From: CAYMLL01 sp964390645
GTDB lineage: Bacteria > Planctomycetota > UBA8108
Assembly (NCBI GenBank): GCA_964390645.1
Contig: CAYMLL010000006.1
Coordinates: forward strand, 1-64,000
Length of the DNA: 64,000 nucleotides
Direction: 5' to 3'
In this document: positions 37,826-47,579 of the stretch, in pieces
Position numbering within the stretch: the stretch's first letter is position 1
Layout: each line of letters starts with the position of its first letter
Position numbers and translations under genes: made by a program
The notes under the pieces: model-generated
The model's database searches: none
Seen by the model: only the letters and a program-made list of their open reading frames with translations
Told to the model about the DNA's origin: nothing

Positions 37826-39301
37826 GTGCGACCACGATCCCTGCTCGGCATCACTCTCGAGCTCCTCCGCGAGGTCGCGGCCCCGGGACCTTACCCCGCG
37901 GACGCCCGCGTCGGACGCTTCTTCCGCGAACGGCGCTATCTCGGCAGTCGTGACCGCCGCTTCATCGGCGATGCGACCTACTCGTGGCTGCGTCTGCACC
38001 ACCGGGCGCGGGCGAGGTGGCAGAGCTGGACTCCCGCGGGCAGCGATGTCCCGGCGCGAAGCGTCCCCGTCGAGCAGCAAGACGACGTTCACCTTCTCGA
38101 CCTCCTCGCGGTGGCCCAGGAGGGGTCCTTTCCGTGGAGCTTCCGCGAGCTCGAGCAGGTCGTCGTCGAGCTTCTCGAGGACGGGAAGCGCGAGTGGCAC
38201 CAGCTCGTTCGCCAGGCGACTCACGGCGGCTTCCCCGGCGACGACGCGTGGCCCGAGAACGAGCACGAGCGATTCGCCGCGCGAACGAGCCTGCCCGTAT
38301 GGATCGCGAGTCGCCTCCGGAGCCTCCACGGCGACGACGACGCGCTGAAGATCGCCGAGGCCTTCAACCGTCCCGCTCCGGTCGACCTGCGGGTCAACCT
38401 GCGTCGCACGACGCGTGAGAAGGCCCGCAAGAGTCTCTGCCGCGACCTCGACCTCGAGATCGAGCCGACACACTTCAGCCCGCTCGGTCTGAGGGTCCCG
38501 CAGCGGCGCAACCTCTCCTCGACGACAGCCAGCCGCAAGTGCTGGATCGAGGTCCAGGACGAGGGCAGCCAGCTGGCGATCCTCAGCGCTGACACGTCCG
38601 CCGGCATGACCGTCGTCGACGCCTGTGCCGGAAACGGCGGCAAGACGCTGGCGCTGGCCGATCTTCTCTTCTGCGCCGAGGAGAACACGGACTTCGTCGA
38701 GGGTGCCCGCAAGAGCCGGGTGCTCGCATGCGACATCGAGATCGCCAGGCTCCGGGAGCTCCGGCGACGGGCCCGTGACGCGCGCCTCTCGGATCGACTC
38801 GAGTACGTCCGTGTCGGCGAGCAGGGCAGCATCGAGGGGCTGCTGCCGAAGTCTCACCTAGTCCTCGTCGACGCTCCGTGCACCGGACTCGGCACGCTGC
38901 GTCGCAACCCGGAGCTCAAGCTGCGCTACACCGACGAGGACGTCCGGAACTTTCACGATCTGCAGCTCTCGATTCTCGAGCGCTTCGCGCCGCTCGTTCG
39001 CAAGCGCGGCCGTCTCGTCTACGTCACGTGCTCGTTTCTCGAGGAGGAGTGCGAGAGTGTCGCAGACGCCTTCGAGGCCGCTCACCCCGACTTCGAGCGA
39101 TCGCCGTCCTTCTGGGCCTCCACCCGCCTCCCGGCGACAGCCATGAGAGAGAATCGCATCCGCCTCGACCCGGTGACGACGCAGACCGACGCGTTCTTCA
39201 TCGCGTCGTGGCGTCGTATCGGCACGCCGCCGACCGCCGAGTCGCCTCCACCCGGAAACGAGGCACTCGCGCAGACGCTCGATGGCGACGATCTCTCCTG
39301 A
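37826..39301 (+). CDS. RsmB/NOP2-family RNA methyltransferase
   Basis: This 491-residue protein (GTG start) methylates cytosine-5 in rRNA or tRNA by homology. The SAM-binding motif VVDACAGNGGKTLALADLL, the motif-IV Cys in LVDAPCTGLGTLRRNPE and the motif-VI Cys in YVTCSFLEEE are all intact. The N-terminal NusB-like helical region is present (ELLREVAAPGPYPADARVGR). A ~15-residue insert follows motif I (FCAEENTDFVEGARKS). Confidence 0.88.
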   Translation: MRPRSLLGITLELLREVAAPGPYPADARVGRFFRERRYLGSRDRRFIGDATYSWLRLHHRARARWQSWTPAGSDVPARSVPVEQQDDVHLLDLLAVAQEGSFPWSFRELEQVVVELLEDGKREWHQLVRQATHGGFPGDDAWPENEHERFAARTSLPVWIASRLRSLHGDDDALKIAEAFNRPAPVDLRVNLRRTTREKARKSLCRDLDLEIEPTHFSPLGLRVPQRRNLSSTTASRKCWIEVQDEGSQLAILSADTSAGMTVVDACAGNGGKTLALADLLFCAEENTDFVEGARKSRVLACDIEIARLRELRRRARDARLSDRLEYVRVGEQGSIEGLLPKSHLVLVDAPCTGLGTLRRNPELKLRYTDEDVRNFHDLQLSILERFAPLVRKRGRLVYVTCSFLEEECESVADAFEAAHPDFERSPSFWASTRLPATAMRENRIRLDPVTTQTDAFFIASWRRIGTPPTAESPPPGNEALAQTLDGDDLS

Positions 39302-39334
39302 ACGACATCGCTCTCATTCGAGGGCGGCGAGGCG

Positions 39335-39340
39335 TACAAT
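39335..39340 (+). promoter_or_regulatory. Putative -10 element at a possibly leaderless start
   Basis: TACAAT ends 6 nt before the GTG at 39347. A start site 7 nt downstream of the hexamer would coincide with the start codon. There is no ribosome site. Confidence 0.25.
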
Positions 39341-39346
39341 GACCCT

Positions 39347-42300
39347 GTGCCTCCCGGATCCCCCACGCCGACTCCCGCCCCGGTCCCCGCCGACGTCGCG
39401 CGGCTCGTCGCGCGCTACCGCAGGCGGCTGCGCACTCTCACGTTCCTGCGCGGGCTGGCCTGGACGACGGCCACGACGTCCGTCGGGCTCCTGGCGGCCG
39501 TTCTGACCGACCGTCTCCTCTTTCTCGACGTGGACGAGCGGCTCTTTCTGACCGCGGCCACCGTGACGATCTCGTCGGTCTGTCTCCTGCTGCTCGTCCT
39601 CGCGCCTCTTCTGCGGTCGACGGCCGCGGCGCGGCTGGCCGCCGAAATCGAGAGGGCGAATCCGCAGCTCCAGGGTTCTCTGCTGAGCACGATCGAGCTC
39701 TCATCGCGAGACGGCGAGCGCTGCTCGAGCGAGCTCCTGGCAACGCTGCGAGACCGCACGACTGTCGCCAGCCGGACGATCGATATCCGTCCCCTCGCCC
39801 CGGCTCGCTGGATCCGGGTCCCGGTGCTGCTCGCCACGCTCGCCATGCTGTCGCTCACCGGCTACGCCCTGGTCGACGTCGACGCGTTCGCTCAGCTCCT
39901 GGCACGCTTCGTCCAGCCTCGCCGTGAAGATCTGCCCAGACCATCACGGGTGACGCTGCGCGTCGAGATTCCGCAAGCCGCGGTCGCCCGGGGAGACGAC
40001 GTCGAGATCCGCGTCACGGTCGAGCGGGGCTCCGCCGCCTGGATGACGTTCGACGTACGCGACGCGGACGCCTCGCCGACCGGGGAGTGGAAGACGAGCC
40101 GCGTCGGCGCCGGCGACGACGGAGCATCGGAGCTCGGCCCGGGTCAGGAGCTCGTCCACCACCTGCGAGGCGTGCATCGTGACTGCGACGTACGTGTCGA
40201 GTGCGACGACTACCGCAGTGACGTGTTCCGCGTCAACACGACCGACCCTCCCCGACCGACGGGCTTCGAGATCACCTGTCGCTTTCCGGACTACGCGGGT
40301 CGGGACGAAGAGGTCTCCCAAAAGACACGCGGCGACCTCGCCGCACTCGCCGGATCGACAGCCGCGGTGCGCGTGAAGTCGGACCGACCGTTACGATCGG
40401 GGCTCCTTCACCACGTCGACGGCCGGGTGTACGAGTCCCTGCCCGGCGATGGCCCGACGATCGTCTTCGGCGGGCTCCCAATCCGGAGAAACGGCGAGTA
40501 CGCTCTCGACATCGTCGATGCGGCCGGCGTGCGGAGCACCGGTCGCCTGCGCTACGAGGTGCGCGCGCTCACCGACGCGCCACCCTCCACCGCGATCCTG
40601 TCTCCGAGGAGCAAGGAGACCGAGGTCGAGCCCGCCGGCGTCGTGGAGATCCGCTACCGCGCCGAGGACGACGTCGGCGTCGCCCACATAGAGCATAACG
40701 TAGGCGCGGGCCCCCACCCCCCGCCCCCAAAGGTACCTAAGGCGCGCCCGCCTCGACAGCGACGGAGGATCGATGTCGGCGTCTACCGTCTCCCGGTCGA
40801 CTCGCTCGGGCTCGTCCCGGGTCAAACCGTCTCGATCACTCTTCGCGCGACGGACGGTCTCGGACAGGCGGCGACCTCGACATCCCGCCGGCTGCGTGTC
40901 GCCTATCCGCCCGACCCGCCCGAGGGACGGGACTGGCTCGCGCGACTCGACGCTCTTCGCCGCGGCCTGCGCGAGCTGACGCGATCCTGGGAGGAGGTCG
41001 ACGTCGCCGACGGCCGCACCGAGACGCTCGAGACTGCCGCAGGACCCGCGGAGCGAGTACTCGCGATACGGCTATTCGCTGCCCGTCTCGCCGAGGTCGC
41101 TCGAGGACTGGCGAACAGCCTCGCCGCCCCGAACCCCGACCGGCCCGCCCTCGACGCGCTCGCCTTCGCGATCGGGGAGTTCGCCGACGGGGACGCCGCC
41201 GGTTTCTGGAGTCTCGTCGTCTCCGGGGTCACCGGTTCGTCACTCGACGGCAGCGCCGAGACCGAGCTGACCGACGCGAGCGAGCGCGGCAGGAAGTCGC
41301 TCGAGATCATCTCGATCGCGCTCGATACGCTCGTCAGCCTGCAGGAGCTCGAGGAGAGCCTCGAGACCACCCGGCTCCTGGCGCACGACACGCGCACACT
41401 CGTGGCGAGCCTGCAGCGGACCGCCGACGACGACAACGGCGACGGCGACGAGGTGCCGAGCCGGCGTATCGCGGCGATCTCGGCAGAGACCGTCCACGCC
41501 GCCGCGCGACTCTCCCGGCTCGCGCAGGGGCCGGACGCCATGCCACCGACGCGTGCGAACGAGCTCGGCCGGCTCGCGCGATCCCTGCTGGCGACCGTCG
41601 GCCAGGACCTGGCCTCCGCGTCGAGCTCCCTCGCGGCAGGACGGAGGGAGGCGACACTGGAGAATCTCCAGCGTGCGATCAGCGCGGCGGAGGGCCGACG
41701 CCTCGAGATGCTCGACGCGTGGAGACGCGCGAGCATCGCCGCGCGACGCGCACGCGCGTCTCTGCAGCCCTCGGGCTCGGTCGCCGCGAAGATCGACACG
41801 ATCGCCTCGACCTTCGAGGCGACCGGCGCCGCTGAAGACCCGGCCCGGCTGCGCCTCCGGAGTGCCCGACGCGCGGTCGCGCTCATCGCCCACTACCTCG
41901 GCCAGACCCGATCGTACGAGTACGCGGACTTCGAGTCCGTCTCCCTGCTCGGCGCCGTGCGAGAGATCCTCGAGCAGGCTCTCGAGGACGACCTCGAGGA
42001 CCGGTCACTCGCGGCGGAGCAGCGTGCCGACCGTCGCCGCGAGCGCGCGGCGAGCCTGCGCCGCCTGGCGAACGCCTACCGGGACATCCGTGAAGCCATC
42101 GAGATCGGTCACGCCGCGCGGACCGCACACTGGATCGCCGGCGGCGAGGAGGCGATCGCCTGGCAGCTCCGCACGACGCGCGAGCTCCACGTCCGGCGAA
42201 TCGGCTTCCTGCGTCGCTCCCAGACCGACCTCGTGGAGTCCGTCGAGCTGCTCGTGTCCCGACCGCCGGTCGTCGCGGACCCGGCCGACGGCGTCGATCC

Positions 42301-44398
42301 GTCCACCGACACTCCGCGCGACCGCGCACGGACACTCTCCTCGGAAGCCCTGCGAGCGGCGAGGGAGGCCCTCGACCTCCTGACGACCGACCCTGCCGAT
42401 CCGCGCGCCGCAGCGGTCTCGGCACGACTCGCGGCAGTGGCCTTCGACGACATGACCGCGAGCCTCGAGGAGGCGCGCACGCTCGCCCTGGAGGGAGCGC
42501 GAGACGCCCGACGCTGGCTCGCAGCACGCCGTGGCTCGATCGTCGACAGGCTCCTGCGCCTCGCGACGGGGTGGAGTGAACACGCGTCGCGACTGCGTGT
42601 CGTCGCCTCCCGGATCGCTCCGAGCGGCGACGACATCTCCTCGCTGACATCACGCTCGCTCGTGGAGCACGACGAGAGCGTCCGCGACGCGCGCGAGCTC
42701 GCGACGGACATGCGCCGTGAGGCGGACCGGCTCGTCGCCGCGGGTGCACGCTCCGCCCGGATCCGGGCGGTCGACCGGGCTGCGAGCCGTCTCGTCGGCG
42801 TCCTGACGACCGATCTGCCTCGCGCTGCCGGGGACCTCCGCGCGACCTTGACGACCGATCGCGAGGACCGCGTCCTCCTCTACTCGTCGGCGGCCGGGTC
42901 CCTCGACGAGGCCGCGGAGAAGACGGTGGCTCTGGCCGACGCGCTCGCGCTTCTCGGCGAGGACGAGCTCGCGGCGCTCGAGGGAGCGGACATCGACGGG
43001 CTCGTGCGTGCGGCGCGAGACGCCGCCAGGCGAGAAGCGCCGAGCCGGGAGGAGATCGCGCTGCGCGCCCGGACACTGCTCGCGGCCGGCTCCACGGCGC
43101 TGCGCACGCTCGGAGCCAGACTCTCCGAGAGCGTCGAGAAACGCCGCCTGATCGATCACCTCTCCGCCGCGGTCGCGAGCCTGCGTCTGGCGATCGAGCG
43201 TGCGGAGGGGGGAGACGCAGGCGCCGGAAGCGACGCCCTGCGCGTCGGGCTCGATCACTTCGAGGCAGCCGTCGCGCTCGTCAAGAAGATGCGCGGGGAC
43301 GCCGAGAAGGTGCTCGCACCGGGTCCGCGGGACAGCGGCACGGCCACGGCACCGTCCTCGGAGGATTCCGTCGACTCCGAGCTCGACGCGGCCCGCAAGG
43401 AGCTCGAGGAGCTGCTCGCGACGCACGCGGCGCAGAAGGAAGCCGACGCGCTCCTCGACGAGCTGCTGCGGCGAGAGAGCTCGAGTCCCGACGCCGAGAT
43501 GCAACGGCAAGCGGCCGACGCCGCCGACGAGGTCGCCAGGGCGATCGAGGAGCAGGCGATGACCGAGAGGCGTCTGCTCGAGATCATCAACCGGCTCCTG
43601 GTAACGGAGAAGGACGGACGGGCGATCGCCGAAGAGGAGCGACGGATCGAGGAGGAGACCCGCGAGGTGCTCGCCGCATCGGCGGACGGCGACGCGATGC
43701 AGCGTCTGGACCGGGAGTTCCGGCCGAGACAGGGGACGCTCGTCGATCGAATGACGCCCGTCGTCGACGGATTCCAGGCGATCGGCTTCAAGCTCTCCAT
43801 TCTCGTCCCCGACGTCTTTCACGCCTTTCAGAAGGCCGCCGCGTCGGCGCGACCGGTGATCGAGTCGATGCGGGAGGCGCGCGACGCACTCGGCGAGTCC
43901 CGCCCCGAGGAGTCGGTCGATACTCTGACGGCCGCGAACACGAGACTCGGCATCTTCCTCGGCCACGTCGATGCCACGCGACGACGCGCACTGGAGGCCA
44001 TCGCCGCCGCGAGGCAGCGAGACGGCGGCGATCCCGGCGCCGCGATGGAGCGAGCGCTTCGAGACGCGAAGGAGGCCACGCGGATGATCGCCAGCGGCCG
44101 ACTCCAGGAAGCGAAGCGGCGCCACCGGGCCACACGGCAGAGTCTTCTCGCCGCCGGGCGGGCGATCCGCAAGCGCCTCGAGGAGATCTCGCTCCCCGAT
44201 GGCCCCGAGGGCGCACTGCTCTCACGCCTTCTCGAGGAGGAGGCCGCGCGCCACGGACTCGTCTGGACGGTCGAGACCCGCGGAGAGAAGTTTCGGAGCG
44301 ACGACGACAGCCAGGATTCGGCCGCCGACATGCCGTTTCCCGTGGCGTACCGCGAGCTCGTCCGCGCGTACTTGCAGGCGATCGCACGAGAGCCCTGA
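39347..44398 (+). CDS. Giant membrane-anchored coiled-coil protein (DUF4175-like)
   Basis: This 1683-residue protein has three N-terminal membrane helices (~25-48, ~58-82, ~152-172: FLRGLAWTTATTSVGLLAAV, LFLTAATVTISSVCLLLLVL, VPVLLATLAMLSLTGYALV). A beta-rich exported part with Ig-like segments follows to ~510. Then come more than 1000 residues of Arg/Glu/Ala-rich helix, probably long coiled coils. The plan resembles DUF4175-type proteins of planctomycetes and alphaproteobacteria. It may span the envelope as a structural element. A Pro-rich patch (~455: HPPPPKVPKARPP) lies at unusual DNA (40690-40745). Function unknown. Confidence 0.8.
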   Translation: MPPGSPTPTPAPVPADVARLVARYRRRLRTLTFLRGLAWTTATTSVGLLAAVLTDRLLFLDVDERLFLTAATVTISSVCLLLLVLAPLLRSTAAARLAAEIERANPQLQGSLLSTIELSSRDGERCSSELLATLRDRTTVASRTIDIRPLAPARWIRVPVLLATLAMLSLTGYALVDVDAFAQLLARFVQPRREDLPRPSRVTLRVEIPQAAVARGDDVEIRVTVERGSAAWMTFDVRDADASPTGEWKTSRVGAGDDGASELGPGQELVHHLRGVHRDCDVRVECDDYRSDVFRVNTTDPPRPTGFEITCRFPDYAGRDEEVSQKTRGDLAALAGSTAAVRVKSDRPLRSGLLHHVDGRVYESLPGDGPTIVFGGLPIRRNGEYALDIVDAAGVRSTGRLRYEVRALTDAPPSTAILSPRSKETEVEPAGVVEIRYRAEDDVGVAHIEHNVGAGPHPPPPKVPKARPPRQRRRIDVGVYRLPVDSLGLVPGQTVSITLRATDGLGQAATSTSRRLRVAYPPDPPEGRDWLARLDALRRGLRELTRSWEEVDVADGRTETLETAAGPAERVLAIRLFAARLAEVARGLANSLAAPNPDRPALDALAFAIGEFADGDAAGFWSLVVSGVTGSSLDGSAETELTDASERGRKSLEIISIALDTLVSLQELEESLETTRLLAHDTRTLVASLQRTADDDNGDGDEVPSRRIAAISAETVHAAARLSRLAQGPDAMPPTRANELGRLARSLLATVGQDLASASSSLAAGRREATLENLQRAISAAEGRRLEMLDAWRRASIAARRARASLQPSGSVAAKIDTIASTFEATGAAEDPARLRLRSARRAVALIAHYLGQTRSYEYADFESVSLLGAVREILEQALEDDLEDRSLAAEQRADRRRERAASLRRLANAYRDIREAIEIGHAARTAHWIAGGEEAIAWQLRTTRELHVRRIGFLRRSQTDLVESVELLVSRPPVVADPADGVDPSTDTPRDRARTLSSEALRAAREALDLLTTDPADPRAAAVSARLAAVAFDDMTASLEEARTLALEGARDARRWLAARRGSIVDRLLRLATGWSEHASRLRVVASRIAPSGDDISSLTSRSLVEHDESVRDARELATDMRREADRLVAAGARSARIRAVDRAASRLVGVLTTDLPRAAGDLRATLTTDREDRVLLYSSAAGSLDEAAEKTVALADALALLGEDELAALEGADIDGLVRAARDAARREAPSREEIALRARTLLAAGSTALRTLGARLSESVEKRRLIDHLSAAVASLRLAIERAEGGDAGAGSDALRVGLDHFEAAVALVKKMRGDAEKVLAPGPRDSGTATAPSSEDSVDSELDAARKELEELLATHAAQKEADALLDELLRRESSSPDAEMQRQAADAADEVARAIEEQAMTERRLLEIINRLLVTEKDGRAIAEEERRIEEETREVLAASADGDAMQRLDREFRPRQGTLVDRMTPVVDGFQAIGFKLSILVPDVFHAFQKAAASARPVIESMREARDALGESRPEESVDTLTAANTRLGIFLGHVDATRRRALEAIAAARQRDGGDPGAAMERALRDAKEATRMIASGRLQEAKRRHRATRQSLLAAGRAIRKRLEEISLPDGPEGALLSRLLEEEAARHGLVWTVETRGEKFRSDDDSQDSAADMPFPVAYRELVRAYLQAIAREP

Positions 44399-44424
44399 GA
44401 ACCAGGAAAGAACGAGGTGACGCG

Positions 44425-44826
44425 ATGACGGCAGAATCAGAGCCACGGACCGGAGTCGTCGAATGGTGCGCACTCACGGTTCCCAACCCCGACCTGCTCC
44501 GCGACTTATACGAGAGCGTCGTCGGCTGGAAATCCGAAGACGTCGCGATGAACGAATACGACGACTACGCGATGAGCTCGCCTGCGACCGGGAAGACCGT
44601 CGCAGGCATCTGCCACGACCGTGGCCCGAACGCGAAGCTGCCGCCGCAGTGGCTGATCTACATCGTCGTCGAGGATGTGGACGCGAGCGCGGGCAAGTGC
44701 GTAGAGCTCGGCGGCGAGGTCGTCGACGGCCCACGTGACATGGGAGGCGGAAGGTTCTGCGTCATCCGCGATCCCGCCGGCGCGGTCTGTGCGCTCTTCC
44801 GCGGTCCGGAGTTCACGGACAGCTAG
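44425..44826 (+). CDS. VOC-family protein
   Basis: This 133-residue glyoxalase-fold protein has VVEWCALTVPNPDLLRDLYE, LIYIVVEDVDASAGKCVELG and GRFCVIRDPAGAVCALFRG, as in the VOC proteins often named 'predicted enzyme related to lactoylglutathione lyase'. GAACGAGGTGACGCG precedes the ATG. It lies 26 bp after the giant gene and its stop overlaps the convergent FG-GAP gene by 14 bp. Substrate unknown. Confidence 0.85.
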   Translation: MTAESEPRTGVVEWCALTVPNPDLLRDLYESVVGWKSEDVAMNEYDDYAMSSPATGKTVAGICHDRGPNAKLPPQWLIYIVVEDVDASAGKCVELGGEVVDGPRDMGGGRFCVIRDPAGAVCALFRGPEFTDS

Positions 44827-47389
44827 GGCTCGTCGGACAGCCCGCCAGCTCGACGCACTGCGAGGTCTCGGCGCCGGGCACGGCCAGCGGATGCGCTTCA
44901 CCGCCCCGGAACAGGAACTGCAAAATGACGACCGCGTCGGTGATCACGACCGATGCGGCGTCGGTCCCCGCGATCAGCGCCACGTTCGAAGCGTCTCGCG
45001 ACGATCCATCCCCGCAGGGAAAGCCCCCTTCTCCACCGAGAAAAAGCACGTCGAGCACACAGAGCGCGTCGGAGAGGTCGAGGCGACCGTCCTGATTGCA
45101 GTCGCCGGGAAGCTGCGAGCCCCCCTGACCCTCGCAGTCACGCTCGGGGGCCTCGACGCTGATCAACACCGAAAGGTCACGATTCGTGAACGTGAGATCG
45201 TCGCGCCCGTCGGCGTTGAGGTCCCTCACGACCAGGTGAAATACGGGGCCACGAGTGCTGACACGCTCGTCCACGCCGAAAACCCCTTCGACGTTGCCGA
45301 AGAGCAGTGACAGATCGGACGAGCCGTGATTCGCCGTGACCACATCCGCGTGGCCGTCACCATCGAGATCGCCTCCCGAGATCGCCACGGGACGGCTTCC
45401 GACATCGACGGAGACGGCGCCGGCGAATCCGCCCTCCGTGCGTGCCAGCAGCACGGACACATCGTCGCTCCCGGAGTTGGCGCTGACGAGATCGAGGCGA
45501 CCGTCACCGTTCACGTCGATCGCGATCAGTCCGCGAGGCGCAGCGCCGACGGGGAGCACGACGGCATCCGCGAAGCCGCCATCGGGGAGAGCGGCGAGCA
45601 CCGTGACGCTGTCGGCCCCCTCGTTCGCGGTCGCGAGGTCGAGCAGGTCGTCGTCGTCCAGATGAGCCGCGACGATGGCGACGGGGCGGGCACCGACCAC
45701 GAACCTGAGCGGATCCCGGAAGCGCCCGTTCCCGCGACCGGCAAGCACCGCGACATCGCCGGAATCACGATTGACGGTGGCGGCGTCCAGGTCCCCGTCC
45801 GCGTCGAAATCCGCGATCACGACTCCGACAGGCGCCCCGTCGACCGGGACGCTCGGCGCGGATGTGTACCGGTCCTCGGGACGGCCAAGTCGGACGGAGA
45901 GCCGGTTCTCGCGCGGACTCACCGTGACGATGTCGACGATACCGCTGCTGTCGAGATCCGCGATCGCGATCCCCTCGGGGCCGTCGGGAACGCTCACCTC
46001 CGCGAGCCCGCGGAAGTAGCCGGAGCCCGAGCCTCCGAAGGCGATGATCTCCGACTCGCTCACGCTGGCCACCGCGATGTCGGGGACGTTGTCACCGTCG
46101 ATCAGGCCGACGACGAGCGCTCCCGGACGGTCGCCGCCGTCGAAGAGCTCCGCGGCGTGAAGCGTCAGATCCCCGCGACCGAGGAGCACGGACACGCTGC
46201 CGTCGCGGTTGTTGGCACAGATGATGTCCGCGTTGCCGTCCGCGTCCACGTCCGCGAGCGCGAAGTGTCGCGGCGAGCCCCCGGTGGGAAAGTACCGCGG
46301 CGTCTTGAAGATGCCGCGACCACGACCGAGGAGAACCGCGACACTGTCGGACTCGGCGTTGCAGACGACCATGTCCGGTCCTCCGTCGCCACCCAGGTCC
46401 GCGAGGGCGATAGCGCTCGGCGTCGCTCCGACCGAGGTCGAACGCTCGCCGGCAAAGGTCCCGTCCCCGTTGCCGAGCCGCACGCGGAGGAAGTCGGGGT
46501 GGCTGTCGGGATCCACCTGCGTCATCGCCAGGTCGTCGTCGCCGTCCCCGTCGAGATCCGCGGCCAGCACGAAGAGTGGGTCGTCCTGTGTGTCGAGCGT
46601 CGGGGCCGACGTGTAGCTGCCGTCGCCGACACCGAGCAGGATCGACACATCGAGCGAACCCTCGTTGGCGACCGCGAGATCCGGGATGCCGTCGACATCG
46701 AAGTCACCGATCGTGATGCTGACCGGACGACCACCGACGCCGACACGACTCTCGGGGGCGAAGGACCCGTCACCGGCGCCGAGCAATATGGAGATGTCGT
46801 CCGTTCCTCGATTCGCGGTGACGAGATCGAAGGCGCCGTCACCATCGAGATCGGCGGACACGATCGAGACTGGACCGCCACCGACGCCGAAGACGGCAGG
46901 GGCACCGAGCCCGTCGCGACCACGCCCCGCGAGCACCGCCACCTCGTCGTCGCTCGAGTTGGCCGTCGCCAGATCAAGGCTGCCGTCACCGTCGAAATCC
47001 ACCAGAGCGAGCGACCTCGGGTCTCCTCCGACGGTCACCGAGGTCGCTTCCTCGAACGTGGCATCGCCGTGACCGAAGAGCAGGGAGACATCGTTCGAGC
47101 CCGAGTTCGCGGTGACGATGTCGAGGTTGCCGTCTTCATCGAGGTCGCCAACGACGACGAACCGGGGGCGGTCCCCCACCGCGATATCGACGACGACATC
47201 AAAGCCGTGAGGCGCCGGAGAGCACTCGTCCGGAACCCCGTCGCCGTCGCAGTCGCGACTCGTGCCGTCTGCGATGTCGTCAGCGTCCTGCACACCATTG
47301 AGGTTGCAGTCCCCGGCGTCAGCAACCATGGTGCAGAAGAGCGAGATAAGAAGTGCGCGCGACGAGGCGCTGACGCAGCGTGTTCGCAT
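44813..47389 (-). CDS. Secreted FG-GAP/VCBS-repeat protein with dockerin-like tag
   Basis: I chose the ATG at 47389, which gives a signal peptide (SSRALLISLFCTMVADAG). A Planctomycete-type DCNLNGVQDADDI...DCDGDGVPDEC stretch follows. Then about 14 FG-GAP repeats form a beta-propeller-like array (DLDEDGNLDIVTANSGSNDV, DFDGDGSLDLATANSSDDEV and similar), each holding a calcium loop. The C-terminus has GDCNQDGRLDLSDALCVLDV and a VVITDAVVILQFLFRGGEA half, the dockerin-like tag. A start at 47428 is possible, but a TACGAT hexamer overlaps it. It is likely a large extracellular adhesin-like calcium-binding protein. Confidence 0.85.
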   Translation of the reverse strand: MRTRCVSASSRALLISLFCTMVADAGDCNLNGVQDADDIADGTSRDCDGDGVPDECSPAPHGFDVVVDIAVGDRPRFVVVGDLDEDGNLDIVTANSGSNDVSLLFGHGDATFEEATSVTVGGDPRSLALVDFDGDGSLDLATANSSDDEVAVLAGRGRDGLGAPAVFGVGGGPVSIVSADLDGDGAFDLVTANRGTDDISILLGAGDGSFAPESRVGVGGRPVSITIGDFDVDGIPDLAVANEGSLDVSILLGVGDGSYTSAPTLDTQDDPLFVLAADLDGDGDDDLAMTQVDPDSHPDFLRVRLGNGDGTFAGERSTSVGATPSAIALADLGGDGGPDMVVCNAESDSVAVLLGRGRGIFKTPRYFPTGGSPRHFALADVDADGNADIICANNRDGSVSVLLGRGDLTLHAAELFDGGDRPGALVVGLIDGDNVPDIAVASVSESEIIAFGGSGSGYFRGLAEVSVPDGPEGIAIADLDSSGIVDIVTVSPRENRLSVRLGRPEDRYTSAPSVPVDGAPVGVVIADFDADGDLDAATVNRDSGDVAVLAGRGNGRFRDPLRFVVGARPVAIVAAHLDDDDLLDLATANEGADSVTVLAALPDGGFADAVVLPVGAAPRGLIAIDVNGDGRLDLVSANSGSDDVSVLLARTEGGFAGAVSVDVGSRPVAISGGDLDGDGHADVVTANHGSSDLSLLFGNVEGVFGVDERVSTRGPVFHLVVRDLNADGRDDLTFTNRDLSVLISVEAPERDCEGQGGSQLPGDCNQDGRLDLSDALCVLDVLFLGGEGGFPCGDGSSRDASNVALIAGTDAASVVITDAVVILQFLFRGGEAHPLAVPGAETSQCVELAGCPTSPSCP

Positions 47390-47579
47390 GGACAACCGTC
47401 GGTGTAGAGAGAGACCGTATCCCGACATCGTACCGAACAAGCGAGCCGGGTCAATCGACTCATGGAAGGAGTCGCAGCACAGATCATGGCGAACAAGAGG
47501 CCGACACACGGCAGCGAGTGCGCGACTCGGCGCGACAACGGGTTCTGCTGACAGACGTGCTTCGGTTAGACTCGCCGTC

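Noticed and set aside
45326..47407. A 693-codon plus-strand frame
   Set aside because: It mirrors the periodic FG-GAP gene on the minus strand; the repeats of that gene create the apparent periodicity.
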